NCBI GenBank assembly: GCA_964640055.1
Contig: CAZXFH010000027.1
Span: forward strand, 1-45,061
Length of the DNA stretch: 45,061 nt
Source: CAZXFH01 sp964640055
GTDB taxonomy: Bacteria; Fidelibacterota; UBA2242; JAFGTP01
Direction of reading: 5' to 3'
Shown: in pieces, positions 1-8,357 of the stretch
Position numbering within the stretch: position 1 is the stretch's first letter
How the letters are laid out: each line of letters starts with the position of its first letter
Notes under the pieces: generated by a model
Database searches by the model: none
Told to the model about the DNA's origin: nothing
What the model saw: only the letters and a program-made list of their open reading frames with translations
Position numbers and translations under genes: made by a program

Positions 1-2
1 TG

Positions 3-2234
3 TCTGATGTCACCCAGCTCACCTTTACGCCCGGTACCGATGAAAACGGATTTCCCTATGCAACCTTTCAGTTTCAGGTCAATGATGCTGTGGGTAACTG
101 GTCAGCGGATTATACCGTGACTTTCAATGTAAGAAGCGTAAACGATTCACCCGTCGTGGCTGATACCATTCCGGACCAGATCGCTTATGAAGATGCCGCT
201 TTTACCTTTACTTTTGGAGATACTGTTTTTAATGATGGGGATACCAGCGACAGTTTGCGGTACACGGCCACCTTATCCGATGCCAGTGCCCTACCCAACT
301 GGCTTTCTTTTGAGGGGGCTAATCCGCGCACGTTCAGCGGTACACCGGGAAATGATGATATTGATACTCTCACTGTGAAGGTCACGGCCACTGATGACTC
401 TGCCGCTAGTGCCTTTACAGCATTTGAGTTGGCCGTAATCAACACCAATGATCCCCCTATACTGACCGCAATTCCGGATACGATGTGTAATGAAGACAGT
501 CGTTTGACTATCTCAGTGACCGCCAGCGATGTGGATGCCATGAATAACCTATTATTAAGTGTATCCGCAGATACTTCCGCAGTTACAGCGGAATTTTCCG
601 CGAAAGGATCAGAATTGACTCAGGAGTTACTGATCACCCCGCAATCCAACTGGAATGGCACAGCCACAATTACCATCGTGGTTAATGACCAGGAATCCAA
701 AGCAACTGATACAACCGGTTTTACAATTACCATCTTAGCCAGAAATGATGCACCGGTAATCACCACGACAGAATTAACAGCGGCCATGGAAGATCAAACC
801 TACCATTTCAGTTTTACCGCAACCGATCCAGACCTGATCTATGGCGATACTTTGACCTATGCATTATCTGTCTCTCCCCAAGGCATGACAATTGATACCA
901 ACACAGGCGAAATCACCTGGTTACCAGACAATGGTGATGTCGGTGATACCAGCCTAACCGTCACAGTCAGCGATGATAGTAGCGCGACTGATGAAGAAAG
1001 CTTTACGCTAACAGTACATAACACCAATGATCCCCCACTGGTTGCTAATACCATTCCGAACCAAATCGCTACCGAAGACAGCTTGTTCTCTTTTACTTTT
1101 GGTGATACCGTTTTTACTGATATAGACGCTGACGACAGTTTAAGGTTCACAGCCAATCTGTCGGATGGCAGTGCCTTACCGGACTGGCTTGGGTTTGAGG
1201 AATCCACTCCACGTACCTTCAGCGGTACTCCTACAAATGAGGATATCGACACCATTAGCGTACAGGTTACAGCCATTGATGACTCTGCCGCTAACACCGC
1301 CACCGAGTTTGAGATCACCGTGATTAATATCAATGATCCACCGGTCATTACAAATCTGCCGGACACCGCTTTTGCCGAGGACAAACAATTATCTTTAGGA
1401 CTGAATTATTTCGCTTCCTTTGTGGAAGATCCTGATACGCCCGATAGCCTTTTGAGCTTTGCAATATCAGAGGCAAACTTAGTTCACTTCTCACTCGAAG
1501 AGGATTCTTTATTTTTATATGCAGCGCCAAATATATTTGGTGTTGATACTTTAATCGTTGCTGTTAATGACGGCGAATACCAGGACTCCACGCCAATGAT
1601 TGTGAATATCCTGCCGGTTAATGACGCACCCATTTTTACTGAAATAATGCCCGATACGATCCGCTTTGATTCCAATCAAGCGGATACCCTTGAATTAACC
1701 GGATTATTTACAGATATTGATACACCCGATTCATTACTGGTCTTATCCTATGTTTACAGCAGGTTTGTAAATTATGAGCGGATTGACTCGCTAAACATCA
1801 TCAAACTATCGACTGAAAATAATCAGGCCGGTACCGATACTCTGATACTATCCGTTTCAGATGGAGAATTAGAGACCATCGATTCCGTGTTAATTCAGGT
1901 GAAAAAAATAACTGGTATTGATTATGTGATGGGTCAAACACCCAAAGAGTTTAAATTATATCAAAATTATCCCAATCCCTTTAATCCTACTACCCATATA
2001 ATCTACAGCATACCCCAGGATTGTGAAGTAGAGCTGAGAATTTATGATATTCGTGGCAGAGAAATTGCTCTACTGGTTAAGGAAAAGCAGGGACCCAAAA
2101 ATTACAGAGTTATTTGGGACGGCTGCAATCAATCCGGTAGACAGGTTGCGAGTGGTATCTATTTTTACCAGATAATCGCTAAGTCAAAAAATAAAACCTT
2201 TATCAAAACTAAAAAGATGATGTTTTTGGAATAA
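3..2234 (+). CDS. Secreted cadherin-like repeat surface protein with C-terminal sorting domain (5'-partial)
   Basis: The frame is open to the left edge, so the gene starts outside the window; a GTG at 90 is internal. About 743 codons are visible. They form a chain of roughly 100-residue Ig/cadherin-like (CADG/tandem-95 type) modules, each ending in NDPP or NDAP linkers with acidic calcium-binding-style DxD and DED motifs. The last ~85 residues (from about 1960) carry the NYPNPFNP motif, then IYDIRGREI and SGIYFYQI, the signature of a Por/type IX secretion C-terminal sorting domain. It is therefore probably exported across the outer membrane and cell-surface attached or released, as an adhesin or matrix protein. 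The substrate is unknown. No terminator is visible after the stop. Confidence is high for the architecture and low for the exact role. Confidence 0.9.
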   Translation, partial: SDVTQLTFTPGTDENGFPYATFQFQVNDAVGNWSADYTVTFNVRSVNDSPVVADTIPDQIAYEDAAFTFTFGDTVFNDGDTSDSLRYTATLSDASALPNWLSFEGANPRTFSGTPGNDDIDTLTVKVTATDDSAASAFTAFELAVINTNDPPILTAIPDTMCNEDSRLTISVTASDVDAMNNLLLSVSADTSAVTAEFSAKGSELTQELLITPQSNWNGTATITIVVNDQESKATDTTGFTITILARNDAPVITTTELTAAMEDQTYHFSFTATDPDLIYGDTLTYALSVSPQGMTIDTNTGEITWLPDNGDVGDTSLTVTVSDDSSATDEESFTLTVHNTNDPPLVANTIPNQIATEDSLFSFTFGDTVFTDIDADDSLRFTANLSDGSALPDWLGFEESTPRTFSGTPTNEDIDTISVQVTAIDDSAANTATEFEITVININDPPVITNLPDTAFAEDKQLSLGLNYFASFVEDPDTPDSLLSFAISEANLVHFSLEEDSLFLYAAPNIFGVDTLIVAVNDGEYQDSTPMIVNILPVNDAPIFTEIMPDTIRFDSNQADTLELTGLFTDIDTPDSLLVLSYVYSRFVNYERIDSLNIIKLSTENNQAGTDTLILSVSDGELETIDSVLIQVKKITGIDYVMGQTPKEFKLYQNYPNPFNPTTHIIYSIPQDCEVELRIYDIRGREIALLVKEKQGPKNYRVIWDGCNQSGRQVASGIYFYQIIAKSKNKTFIKTKKMMFLE
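150..458 (+). repeat. CADG-type module, copy 1
   Basis: This 103-residue module inside the surface protein runs from PVVADTIP to INTNDPP. It aligns without gaps to the module at 1035-1343. By eye 71 of 103 residues are identical, far more than to the other modules, which points to a within-gene duplication. Confidence 0.8.
1035..1343 (+). repeat. CADG-type module, copy 2
   Basis: Second 103-residue copy, from PLVANTIP to ININDPP, separated from copy 1 by two more diverged modules. Shared blocks include FTFGDTVF, PRTFSGTP and IDT. The equal length and ungapped alignment support duplication and not convergence. Confidence 0.8.
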
Positions 2235-2457
2235 AAAAGGGCAGAAACAGGGCTATAATACACTGATCAGAGATCGTTTCCCAGCTGGATTGATGCTATC
2301 CGGTACGAAATTCAAGACAGATAAATTCTATTATCAGAGTTGATGTGTGATCCAGGAGAGTGGTGCTAACTAAATTCCGTCTGATATCTTACCTGTTTGG
2401 GCGGCCTAAATCAGCTTTCCTGCAGACCTAGGGAAAACTTTCACGATCACTTTTTAT

Positions 2458-2486
2458 TTGCATTCTCACTTTCTAGCATCTATATT
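2458..2486 (+). promoter_or_regulatory. Probable promoter of the his operon
   Basis: TTGCAT at 2458-2463 and TATATT at 2481-2486 are separated by exactly 17 bases. Transcription would start near 2492, about 20 bases before the leader-peptide ATG. The stretch 2235-2457 upstream holds no gene or clear terminator that I can see. The call rests on sigma-70-like similarity only. Confidence 0.5.
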
Positions 2487-2506
2487 TAAAGGTTATTGAA
2501 AGTGAG
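2465..2506 (+). repeat. 9-bp inverted repeat flanking the his -10 element
   Basis: CTCACTTTC at 2465-2473 and GAAAGTGAG at 2498-2506 are perfect inverted copies with 24 bases between them, centre to centre 33 bp (about three helical turns). The left arm lies inside the promoter spacer and the right arm just after the expected start site. This layout suits a protein-binding operator better than an RNA hairpin. No regulator is known. Confidence 0.5.
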
Positions 2507-2513
2507 CGAGTCA

Positions 2514-2582
2514 ATGTCAAGACACACCGACAATTTACATCATCATGGCCATATCAGCTTCGCAGGGAGAACCGGGATGTAA
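2514..2582 (+). CDS. hisL: His operon leader peptide (HisL-like), 22 aa
   Basis: ATG 2514 opens a 22-codon frame ending at TAA 2580-2582. Histidine codons are at positions 4, 9, 10, 11 and 13 (CAC, then CAT-CAT-CAT, GGC, CAT). An in-frame GTG at 2502 could extend it by four codons; AAAGG at 2488-2492 would be its ribosome site only if transcription starts further upstream. Function is in translation, not in the product: ribosome stalling at the His run when charged tRNA-His is scarce. The frame lies between a good promoter and a terminator directly before hisG. The position of the antiterminator arm fits the expected ribosome footprint, which makes coincidence unlikely. The sequence is not similar to the enteric HisL beyond its His content. 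Confidence 0.8.
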   Translation: MSRHTDNLHHHGHISFAGRTGM

Positions 2583-2619
2583 TTGTTTGCTGTCCAAATT
2601 CCAAGATTAAACCCGGTTC
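2569..2619 (+). promoter_or_regulatory. Antiterminator of the his attenuator
   Basis: GAACCGGG at 2569-2576 is perfectly complementary to CCCGGTTC at 2612-2619, which contains most of the terminator's 5' arm, so the two structures exclude each other. The 5' strand sits 17-24 bases after the last His codon (2550-2552) and just before the leader stop. A ribosome stalled on the His codons leaves it free and antitermination follows. A ribosome at the stop codon covers it and lets the terminator form. Confidence 0.75.
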
Positions 2620-2639
2620 GCTGAGAATCGGGTTTTTTT
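2610..2639 (+). terminator. Attenuator terminator before hisG
   Basis: AACCCGGTT (2610-2618) pairs with AATCGGGTT (2626-2634) through nine pairs including one G-T wobble, with a 7-base loop. The 3' arm runs into seven T (2633-2639). It ends 25 bases before the hisG start and lies after the leader peptide, so it can act as a conditional terminator. Confidence 0.85.
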
Positions 2640-2664
2640 ATCTTTAAAACCGATGGAGCCTATT

Positions 2665-3519
2665 ATGATCACCTTAGCCATCCAAAAAGCGGGTCGCCTC
2701 AGTGAAAAAAGTATGCGTTTGCTCCGGGAATGCGACATCCACTGTGAAAATGGCGGCCGGACCAAATTAAAAATCAAGGCCGGCAATTTTCCGCTGGAAG
2801 TACTGCATATGCGGGATGATGATATCCCGGAATGTATCCGCGACGGCATTGCGGATATCGGTATCGTCGGCGAAAATGTCTATCTGGAAAAGCAGCCTCA
2901 GCTGCGTTGTATCGAACGGTTGGGTTTTGCCAAATGCCGGTTGTCGATTGGCGTACCCAGGGACATGTCCTATAAGTCTATTACTGATCTGGAGAACAAA
3001 AGTATTGCGACCTCCTATCCCAACATTTTACGGAATTATTTAGATGATAATCAGGTAAACGCCGAGATTCATGAAATCAGTGGATCAGTGGAACTGGCAC
3101 CCAGTATTGGTCTGGCAGATACGGTCTTTGATGTCGTGAGTAGTGGCAGTACCCTGATCAGCAATGGATTAAAAGAGGTAGAGACGGTGGTCCGTTCCGA
3201 AGCTGTTTTAATCAGCCCGGATGATCTGTCTGCTGATAAAGACGAACTCTTAAACCAGCTGCTATTTCGTATCCGGGCAGTCAACCGTGCCCGCCAGAGA
3301 AAATACATTCTACTGAATGCGCCCAATAATGCCATTGACCGGATCTGCGCTATTTTGCCAGGCATAAAGAGCCCGACGGTCATGCCCTTATCTGAATCAG
3401 GCTGGAGTTCAGTCCATTCCGTAATCGCTGAAGATCAATTCTGGGAAAACATTCAAAGTCTCAAAGAGGCCGGTGCCCAGGGCATTCTGGTCTTCCCCAT
3501 TGAAAAAATGATTCTCTAA
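2665..3519 (+). CDS. hisG: ATP phosphoribosyltransferase HisG (long form)
   Basis: First step of histidine synthesis: ATP plus PRPP gives phosphoribosyl-ATP. The protein has about 284 residues, the long form with a C-terminal ACT-like regulatory domain that usually gives feedback inhibition by histidine and needs no HisZ. The N-terminus matches the family (LAIQKAGRLSEKS, then RDDDIPECIRDGIADIGIVG). The later SSGSTLISNGL block matches the phosphoribosyl-binding region. I chose ATG 2665 because GGAG at 2655-2658 sits six bases before it; the earlier ATG 2653 overlaps that site. It is the first structural gene after the attenuator, and hisD follows after 14 bases. Confidence 0.96.
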   Translation: MITLAIQKAGRLSEKSMRLLRECDIHCENGGRTKLKIKAGNFPLEVLHMRDDDIPECIRDGIADIGIVGENVYLEKQPQLRCIERLGFAKCRLSIGVPRDMSYKSITDLENKSIATSYPNILRNYLDDNQVNAEIHEISGSVELAPSIGLADTVFDVVSSGSTLISNGLKEVETVVRSEAVLISPDDLSADKDELLNQLLFRIRAVNRARQRKYILLNAPNNAIDRICAILPGIKSPTVMPLSESGWSSVHSVIAEDQFWENIQSLKEAGAQGILVFPIEKMIL

Positions 3520-3533
3520 ACCGAGGTGAGCTC

Positions 3534-4832
3534 ATGGAAATCATTAAAAATCCTTCCAAAACCAGCTGGCCGGATTTACTGGCAAGACCCGGTCAGGAAA
3601 GTACCGCAAAAACCCAAAAGAACGTAGCCGATATTATCAAGCAGGTTAAACAACAGGGTGATCAGGCGCTTTTTGAATTAACCTACCGTTTTGACAAGGT
3701 CTCACTTAATCAATTACCGGTTACATCTGCTGAAATTGCACAGTCCATTCAAAATATCGATCCGGAACTGAAAGCGGCCCTCGAATTGGCAGAAAGGAAT
3801 ATCTGTTCCTTCCACGAAGCCCAGCTGCCTGCCGAAACCAAAGTTGTCGAAACTGCTCCGGGAGTACGATGCTGGTTAAAATATCTCCCCCTGGAGAAAG
3901 TCGGTCTCTATATTCCCGGCGGAACCGCGCCTTTATTCTCTTCGGTATTGATGCTGGGCATTCCGGCTCGCATCGCCGGCTGCCGGGAGCTTGTTCTGAT
4001 AACTCCACCGGATAAACAGGGACAGGTCCATCCGGCTATTCTATATTGTGCGCAGCGGTTGGGAATTAACACCATCTATAAAATCGGCGGTGCCCAGGCC
4101 ATTGCTGCTCTGGCCTACGGCACAGAGACCATTCCGAAAACAGCTAAAATCTTTGGCCCTGGCAATCAGTATGTCACGCTGGCCAAACAAATCGTAGCCA
4201 GTGAAGGGGTTCCGATTGATATGCCGGCCGGCCCCTCGGAAGTGATGGTCATCAGTGATGCCAGTGCTGACCCCAATTTTGTGGCGGCTGATCTGCTTTC
4301 GCAGGCCGAACACGGCAGTGACAGCCAGGCTATCCTGGTCAGCACCTCCCGGAAAATAATTGCTCAGGTTCAGCAGAATGTTAACGATCAACTGGAAACC
4401 CTCCCCCGTAAAGCCGTTGCCCGCCAGTCCTTGAAACATGCCCGCCTGATTCAGGTACCGGATATAAAAACCGCTCTGGAAATAGCCAATTATTATGCGC
4501 CCGAACATTTAATTATCATGACTGCCAATCCAGAGGCATTAAGCCCAAAAATTACAAATGCGGGCTCGGTATTTCTGGGAAAATATGCTCCGGAATCGGC
4601 AGGGGATTACTGTTCCGGCACCAACCATGTGCTGCCCACCCATGGATTTGCCCGCAATTACAGTGGGGTTACTGTAAGGGACTTCATGAAATCGATCACC
4701 TTTCAATCCATTACGCCTCAGGGATTGCAAATTCTGGGCCCGGCCATTGCAAAAATGGCGGCTGCGGAAGATTTGGATGCTCATAAGAATGCTGTTACTC
4801 TCCGGCTGAAACAGCTGCAAAAGGACCATTGA
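3534..4832 (+). CDS. hisD: Histidinol dehydrogenase HisD
   Basis: Last two steps of the pathway: NAD-dependent oxidation of L-histidinol to L-histidine with zinc. At 432 residues it has the usual length. Recognisable blocks are GLYIPGGTAPLFSSVLM, the nucleotide-binding KIGGAQAIAALAYGT, FGPGNQYVTLAKQ, and the zinc/active-site stretch DLLSQAEHGSDSQA followed by NYAPEHL-type and GSVFLGKYAPESAGDY motifs. GAGGTGAG before the ATG is a good ribosome site. It is co-transcribed with hisG and hisC. Confidence 0.97.
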   Translation: MEIIKNPSKTSWPDLLARPGQESTAKTQKNVADIIKQVKQQGDQALFELTYRFDKVSLNQLPVTSAEIAQSIQNIDPELKAALELAERNICSFHEAQLPAETKVVETAPGVRCWLKYLPLEKVGLYIPGGTAPLFSSVLMLGIPARIAGCRELVLITPPDKQGQVHPAILYCAQRLGINTIYKIGGAQAIAALAYGTETIPKTAKIFGPGNQYVTLAKQIVASEGVPIDMPAGPSEVMVISDASADPNFVAADLLSQAEHGSDSQAILVSTSRKIIAQVQQNVNDQLETLPRKAVARQSLKHARLIQVPDIKTALEIANYYAPEHLIIMTANPEALSPKITNAGSVFLGKYAPESAGDYCSGTNHVLPTHGFARNYSGVTVRDFMKSITFQSITPQGLQILGPAIAKMAAAEDLDAHKNAVTLRLKQLQKDH

Positions 4833-4869
4833 TACATTCAAAAAACCAGGGGAAAAGCAGGTATAGATT

Positions 4870-5928
4870 ATGTTTAACTTAAATGAATTAATCCGAAAAA
4901 ACATTGCTGAGCTCCGGCCCTATTCTTCGGCCCGGAATGAATATGCCGGAAGTCAAGGTATTTTTATGGACGCCAACGAAAACGCACTGGGCTCCCCATC
5001 TGATCAGCCCCTTAACCGTTATCCGGATCCGCACCAACGGCAACTGAAAAAGCGGATCAGTGAGCTGCTGAAAATACCCGCACCTCAAATTTTTCTGGGC
5101 AATGGAAGTGATGAGGTCATCGATTTGCTTATCCGTGCTTTTTGCGAACCCAACCAGGATAAACTAATAATTTTACCTCCGACCTATGGGATGTACACTG
5201 TGGCAGCCAATATCAATGCCGCAAAAATTATCAGAGTACCTTTAACCCATGATTTTCAGATCGATACCCCTGCCGTCCTGGAAAAATTGGCTCTGAAGCC
5301 CAAGCTACTATTTCTCTGCTCGCCCAATAACCCGACCGGTAATTGCTTTCAAGAGAAAGATATTAAAAAATTACTGGCTAATTTTGAGGGGTTGGTGGTC
5401 ATTGATGAAGCCTATGTGGATTTTTGCGCGCGTCAAAATTATCTGTCCTGGCTGAAACAATATAAGAACCTGGTCATCATTCGGACTTTTTCCAAGGCCT
5501 GGGGCATGGCCAGTATCCGGCTGGGCATGGCCTTTGCATCGGCTGATATAATCGATATTCTGACCCAGCTGAAATATCCCTATAATGTCAATGCAATTAC
5601 TCAGGAGGCGGCCCTGCGAGCATTGGATAACATTGATCAACAGAAAAAGATGATTAAACAGCTCCTCAGCGAACGCGACAAACTCAGCCAAGCCCTTTCC
5701 CGCCTAGAAATCGTGGAAAAAGTCTTCCCTTCAGATGCAAATTTCTTACTGGTCAGGTTTCACGATGCCCGCAAGGTCTATCAAGCCATGCTGCAAAGGA
5801 AAATTATTCTACGGGATCGTTCCCAGTTAATACATTGTGATAATTGTTTGCGGATCACCGTGGGGACGCCCCGGGAAAACCAACTATTACTGGAGGCCTT
5901 GTTATCCTACACAAAACAAGGGAAATGA
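4870..5928 (+). CDS. hisC: Histidinol-phosphate aminotransferase HisC
   Basis: A PLP-dependent class I/II aminotransferase converting imidazole-acetol phosphate plus glutamate to histidinol phosphate. The 352 residues match the family length. Visible are MDANENALG near the N-terminus, FLGNGSDEVIDLLIRAF, the SPNNPTGN motif, VIDEAYVDF and the PLP lysine in RTFSKAWGMASIRLG. The gene follows hisD after 37 bases, the longest gap in the operon, and ends 20 bases before the HisB start. Confidence 0.97.
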   Translation: MFNLNELIRKNIAELRPYSSARNEYAGSQGIFMDANENALGSPSDQPLNRYPDPHQRQLKKRISELLKIPAPQIFLGNGSDEVIDLLIRAFCEPNQDKLIILPPTYGMYTVAANINAAKIIRVPLTHDFQIDTPAVLEKLALKPKLLFLCSPNNPTGNCFQEKDIKKLLANFEGLVVIDEAYVDFCARQNYLSWLKQYKNLVIIRTFSKAWGMASIRLGMAFASADIIDILTQLKYPYNVNAITQEAALRALDNIDQQKKMIKQLLSERDKLSQALSRLEIVEKVFPSDANFLLVRFHDARKVYQAMLQRKIILRDRSQLIHCDNCLRITVGTPRENQLLLEALLSYTKQGK

Positions 5929-5948
5929 AGCAACAGGAGCAAACCATT

Positions 5949-7043
5949 ATGCGAAAAATTCTTTTTATCGACCGGGATGGTACCATTATCAAAGAGCCGC
6001 CTGACAAACAGATCGACTCCTTAGAAAAACTGGAATTCTATCCGGGTGTGATCTGCGGCATGAAAGCCATTGCCGAAACTCTGGATTATCAATTGGTAAT
6101 GGTCACCAATCAGGATGGATTGGGCACGGAGTTATTCCCGGAAGACACATTTTGGCCGGTGCATAACAAAATGCTAACCATTCTCAAAAATGAGGGGGTT
6201 TCCTTTGAGGATATCCTGATTGATATAAGTCTGCCCCAAGACCAGGCCCCCACCCGCAAACCCCGGACCGGACTATTAAAAGAGTATCTAAAAGACCCGG
6301 AAATCGACTGGCAACAGAGTTATGTGATCGGAGACCGGGAGAGCGATGTGCAGCTGGCCCTAAACCTGGGCTGCCAGGCAATCTATTTACATGAAAAAAA
6401 ACACCCCGAAGCAGTCCTGACCACCACTGATTGGATGGCAATCCACCACTTTTTACGCTCAACCGCCCGCCAGGCGACAGTTCAGCGCCGGACAGCGGAA
6501 ACCGATATACGGGCCACTGTAAAACTGGACGGAAAGGATGCTTCCGAAATAGAGACCGGTATTGGTTTTTTAAACCATATGTTGAACTTGTTTACCACTC
6601 ATTCCGGGATCGATCTCTCCCTGCAGGCCAGCGGCGATCTGGAGGTCGATGAACATCATACGGTAGAGGATACTGCACTGGTTTTGGGCGAGGCGATCAA
6701 TAAAGCTTTGGACAACAAGGCCGGCATCGAACGCTACGGATTTCTACTCCCCATGGATGAGTCACTGACTCAGGTTGCTCTGGATTTCAGCGGTCGCCCG
6801 GAACTGGTCTGGCAGGTCGAATTCCAGCGGGAATATGTGGGAAAAATGCCAACCGAACTGTTTCAACATTTTTTCAAATCTCTAACGAATGCAGCTGGGC
6901 TGACACTTCATATTAAAGCCAGCGGTGAAAATGAGCACCACAAGATCGAGTCTATCTTTAAGGCCGTGGCCCGAGCGTTTAAAATGGCTATCCATCGTCA
7001 GCCGGACAACACCCAAATCCCCAGCACCAAAGGACGTTTATGA
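5949..7043 (+). CDS. hisB: Bifunctional HisB: histidinol-phosphatase / imidazoleglycerol-phosphate dehydratase
   Basis: A 364-residue fusion. Residues 1-165 form a HAD phosphatase (IDRDGTI with nucleophile Asp8 and Asp10, VTNQDGLGT, VIGDRESDVQLA). Residues ~175-364 are the dehydratase (GIGFLNHMLNLF, DEHHTVEDTALVLGEA, NEHHKIESIFKA manganese-binding histidines). ATG 5949 is chosen because CAGGAG precedes it by ten bases and the protein then starts like its homologues; the frame is open further upstream inside hisC. Oddity: the four zinc ligands of the E. coli enzyme (Cys93, His95, Cys101, Cys103) are Asp, Ser, Ala and Thr here, so the zinc loop is lost. The phosphatase may still work with magnesium alone. 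Confidence 0.96.
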   Translation: MRKILFIDRDGTIIKEPPDKQIDSLEKLEFYPGVICGMKAIAETLDYQLVMVTNQDGLGTELFPEDTFWPVHNKMLTILKNEGVSFEDILIDISLPQDQAPTRKPRTGLLKEYLKDPEIDWQQSYVIGDRESDVQLALNLGCQAIYLHEKKHPEAVLTTTDWMAIHHFLRSTARQATVQRRTAETDIRATVKLDGKDASEIETGIGFLNHMLNLFTTHSGIDLSLQASGDLEVDEHHTVEDTALVLGEAINKALDNKAGIERYGFLLPMDESLTQVALDFSGRPELVWQVEFQREYVGKMPTELFQHFFKSLTNAAGLTLHIKASGENEHHKIESIFKAVARAFKMAIHRQPDNTQIPSTKGRL

Positions 7044-7621
7044 CAGTTGCCATCATTCGTTACAATGCCGGTAATATTCATTCTGTCCGTTTGGCCTTAC
7101 AGCGACTTGATATCGAACCGGTAGTCACTAATGACCTGCAGCAGCTCCGCAGGGCCGAAAAAATCATTTTCCCGGGTGTGGGGGAGGCCAGCTCGGCCAT
7201 GCATTATCTCAAAGCAAAGGGGTTGACACAAGAGATACCCCGCTTCAGACAGCCTTTTCTGGGGATCTGCCTGGGAATGCAGCTGATGTGTCGGCATTCC
7301 GCGGAAAATAACGCTCCCTGTCTGAACATTTTTCCATCGGTAGTGAAGCAATTTCCCCGACGATTAAAAGTACCTCATATGGGCTGGAACACAATTACAG
7401 ATTTGCAGGGTCCGCTTTTTGAATCCGTGGACCCCGGCTCCTATCTTTACTTTGTACACAGCTATTATGTAGAGTTGAATCCCTATACCGTGGCGCAGAG
7501 TGACTATATGTTTCCCTTTAGTGCGGCGGTGCAAAAAGACAATTTTTGGGCCACCCAATTTCATCCGGAAAAATCCGGTGAAATCGGAGAACAAATTCTG
7601 AAAAACTTTTTATCTTTATGA
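7040..7621 (+). CDS. hisH: Imidazole glycerol phosphate synthase, glutaminase subunit HisH
   Basis: Class I glutamine amidotransferase that supplies ammonia to HisF. It has 193 residues. The catalytic triad is visible: Cys in FLGICLGMQLM, and His and Glu in TQFHPEKSG. The N-terminus IIRYNAGNIHSV and FPGVGEASSAM oxyanion-strand region match the family. The start overlaps the hisB stop by four bases (ATGA), which indicates translational coupling. Confidence 0.96.
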   Translation: MTVAIIRYNAGNIHSVRLALQRLDIEPVVTNDLQQLRRAEKIIFPGVGEASSAMHYLKAKGLTQEIPRFRQPFLGICLGMQLMCRHSAENNAPCLNIFPSVVKQFPRRLKVPHMGWNTITDLQGPLFESVDPGSYLYFVHSYYVELNPYTVAQSDYMFPFSAAVQKDNFWATQFHPEKSGEIGEQILKNFLSL

Positions 7622-7634
7622 GCTTGAGAATTTT

Positions 7635-8357
7635 ATGATCACCATCATTCCGGCCGCTGATATTATCGCAGGTAAATGTGTACGTTTAACCCAAGGGGTC
7701 TTTGATTCTAAAAAGGTATATAAGGGGTCCCCTGTTGAAATTGTGCAACGGTACGAAGACTATGGCATCCAGCGGCTGCATGTTGTTGATCTGGATGGTG
7801 CCAAAGCCCGGCGGATTATCAATTGGCCGACGCTTAAAGAGATCGCCACTCACACAAATTTGACCATTGATTTTGGTGGTGGTATTCAATCCCATGAGGA
7901 TCTGCAGCTGGCATTGGACAGTGGGGCCGATATGGTCACAGCCGGAAGTATAGCGATAAAGGATCCGGAAAAAGTATTTAATTGGATTAAAACCTACGGA
8001 CCGGAAAAAATTATTCTGGGTGCAGATGTACAAAACCATAAGCTCGCAATTCACGGCTGGCAGGAAAAAACCGATCTGGAGCTGTTCACTTTCATTGAAA
8101 AATTCAGGGCTAAGGGCATTCAACAGCTTATCTGCACTGATATTTCCCGGGATGGTATGCTAGCGGGGCCGGCTTTTAGCCTGTATCAGGCACTCAAAAA
8201 TCAGTTTCCACAATTAAAGATTATTGCCAGCGGCGGCATCAGCTGTCTGGCAGACATTGAGCAATTAGACAGAATAGGTGTTACGGCTGTTATCATCGGG
8301 AAGGCCCTTTACGAAGGTCGGATCCGGTTAAAGGAGCTGGAGCAATTTATATGTTAA
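7635..8357 (+). CDS. hisA: ProFAR isomerase HisA
   Basis: 1-(5-phosphoribosyl)-5-[(5-phosphoribosylamino)methylideneamino]imidazole-4-carboxamide isomerase, a (beta/alpha)8 barrel of 240 residues. It shows IPAADIIAGKCVRL with the catalytic Asp, the phosphate-binding DFGGGIQS and TAGSIA, the second catalytic Asp in TDISRDGMLAGP, and the closing ASGGIS and VIIGKALYEG. A sequence such as MDDV or AGRT near the end is absent, so it is not the dual HisA/TrpF (PriA) type as far as can be seen. It starts 13 bases after hisH. Confidence 0.96.
   Translation: MITIIPAADIIAGKCVRLTQGVFDSKKVYKGSPVEIVQRYEDYGIQRLHVVDLDGAKARRIINWPTLKEIATHTNLTIDFGGGIQSHEDLQLALDSGADMVTAGSIAIKDPEKVFNWIKTYGPEKIILGADVQNHKLAIHGWQEKTDLELFTFIEKFRAKGIQQLICTDISRDGMLAGPAFSLYQALKNQFPQLKIIASGGISCLADIEQLDRIGVTAVIIGKALYEGRIRLKELEQFIC

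Noticed and set aside
185..541. Long minus-strand frames inside the cadherin-like gene (also 857-1384)
   Set aside because: They are antisense shadows of the repeat protein, with low-complexity Ser/Val composition mirroring the coding strand.
2570..2640. T-box riboswitch upstream of hisG
   Set aside because: The T-box core sequence (TGG next to an antiterminator bulge) and specifier-loop layout are not visible, whereas a leader peptide with His codons explains the structure.
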